The notes under the pieces: model-generated
The model's input: only the letters and a program-made list of their open reading frames with translations
Told to the model about the DNA's origin: nothing
Database searches by the model: none
Assembly: GCA_005798205.1 (NCBI GenBank)
Contig: SYKJ01000020.1
Location: forward strand, 1 to 5,775
Source: Bacteroidota bacterium
GTDB lineage: Bacteria; Bacteroidota; Bacteroidia; Flavobacteriales; Crocinitomicaceae
Length of the DNA: 5,775 nucleotides
Direction of reading: 5' to 3'
Made by a program: the position numbers and the translations under genes
Part shown: in pieces, positions 5,212 through 5,775 of the stretch
Position numbering within the stretch: position 1 is the first letter of the stretch
Layout: each line of letters starts with the position of its first letter

Positions 5212-5775
5212 TCAAGGTTTTTTTGTTTTAATTTCAGGAAAAAGAGTTCGAATTCCTTTTTCACTAGCCTCACACACGCCTCTTTCAGTAATTAATCCAG
5301 TAATAAGTCGAGCGGGCGTTACATCAAACCCGTAGTTTTTTGCTTGGGTTGTTTCTGGGCAAATTAAAATTGCTTCTATTTTTCCTTCACTTGTTTTTCC
5401 TTGAATATAGCGGACTTCATTTTGGTCTCGTTCTTCAATTGGAATTTCTGTTAATCCATCTCGAATACTCATATCTAATGTTGTTGATGGTAGGGCGACA
5501 TAAAAAGGAACATTATTATCTTTTGCAGCGAGCGCTTTTAAATAGGTTCCAATTTTATTTGCAACATCACCATTTCTAGTTGTGCGATCAGTACCAACAA
5601 GAACAATATCTACAAGTCCATGTTGCATGAGATGTCCTCCGGTGTTGTCTACAATCAAGCTATGCTCAACGCCATTTTTAGTTAATTCAAAAGCGGTTAG
5701 ATTTGAACCTTGATTTCTTGGTCGTGTTTCATCCACCCAAACATGTATTTTTATCCCTCTTGCCTTCGCTTGATA
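5212..5775 (-). CDS. mtnA: S-methyl-5-thioribose-1-phosphate isomerase, C-terminal part (5' end off the right edge)
   Basis: The last 187 residues are visible; the frame stays open to the window edge, and full-length family members have about 340-370 residues. An internal GTG at 5736 is not the start, because conserved sequence ([16 protein letters not shown]) runs through it. Family landmarks in order are [70 protein letters not shown] and [20 protein letters not shown]. The Asp of GTDR corresponds to the active-site Asp of MtnA; the partner catalytic Cys lies upstream of the window. MtnA is a cytoplasmic enzyme that isomerises 5-methylthioribose-1-phosphate to methylthioribulose-1-phosphate in methionine salvage. 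Related isomerases act on 5-deoxyribose-1-phosphate, so that use cannot be excluded. The general eIF2B-like fold is shared with ribose-1,5-bisphosphate isomerase, but the motif set favours MtnA. The DUF2752 gene follows after 28 bp. Confidence 0.93.
   Translation of the reverse strand, partial: YQAKARGIKIHVWVDETRPRNQGSNLTAFELTKNGVEHSLIVDNTGGHLMQHGLVDIVLVGTDRTTRNGDVANKIGTYLKALAAKDNNVPFYVALPSTTLDMSIRDGLTEIPIEERDQNEVRYIQGKTSEGKIEAILICPETTQAKNYGFDVTPARLITGLITERGVCEASEKGIRTLFPEIKTKKP

Noticed and set aside
5184..5273. N-terminal extension of the DUF2752 protein from a GTG at 5273
   Set aside because: It overlaps the mtnA 3' end by 62 bp, adds non-conserved-looking residues, and a good ATG exists at 5183.
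5340..5579. Leu/Phe-rich open frame of 79 codons on the plus strand
   Set aside because: It looks like a membrane protein, but it is the antisense of the conserved mtnA sequence; the hydrophobicity arises from complementing Lys/Glu-rich codons.

Overview
The window is AT-rich and tightly packed, and looks like the chromosome of a Bacteroidota species, most likely a flavobacterium-like (Flavobacteriales) one. The main signs are a C-terminal type IX secretion (T9SS) sorting domain on a secreted serine hydrolase, a TPR/PD40-repeat envelope protein of the kind common in that phylum, exact TAnnTTTG promoter boxes, and little Shine-Dalgarno sequence before the starts. The species cannot be fixed from this sequence.

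Layout. (1) 1-1198, minus: N-terminal 399 residues of an exported TPR plus PD40 beta-propeller protein, cut by the left edge. (2) 1199-1324: divergent intergenic region. (3) 1325-2170, plus: secreted phosphodiester-glycosidase (NAGPA/DUF2233) family protein. (4) 2157-2813, minus: TIP30-like NAD(P)-binding protein, overlapping the previous gene tail to tail by 14 bp. (5) 2814-2861: 48-bp divergent promoter region. (6) 2862-4169, plus: beta-lactamase-like serine hydrolase with a T9SS tail. (7) 4170-4191: hairpin terminator that appears to serve both converging genes. (8) 4212-4814, minus: predicted lipoprotein ending in a YqaE/Pmp3 two-helix membrane domain. (9) 4860-5183, minus: small DUF2752 membrane protein. 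(10) 5212-5775, minus: C-terminal half of MtnA (methylthioribose-1-phosphate isomerase), cut by the right edge.

How the genes relate. mtnA, the DUF2752 gene and the lipoprotein-Pmp3 gene run in one direction with gaps of 28 and 45 bp and could be co-transcribed, although the last also has its own candidate promoter box. The rest are single genes in divergent or convergent pairs, and no shared pathway is evident. Four of the seven proteins (TPR/PD40, glycosidase, serine hydrolase, lipoprotein) carry export signals, so the theme is mostly cell envelope and secretion. There is no RNA gene, CRISPR array, insertion sequence or phage signature. I see no convincing new multi-gene system; the most unusual item is the lipoprotein-to-Pmp3 architecture.
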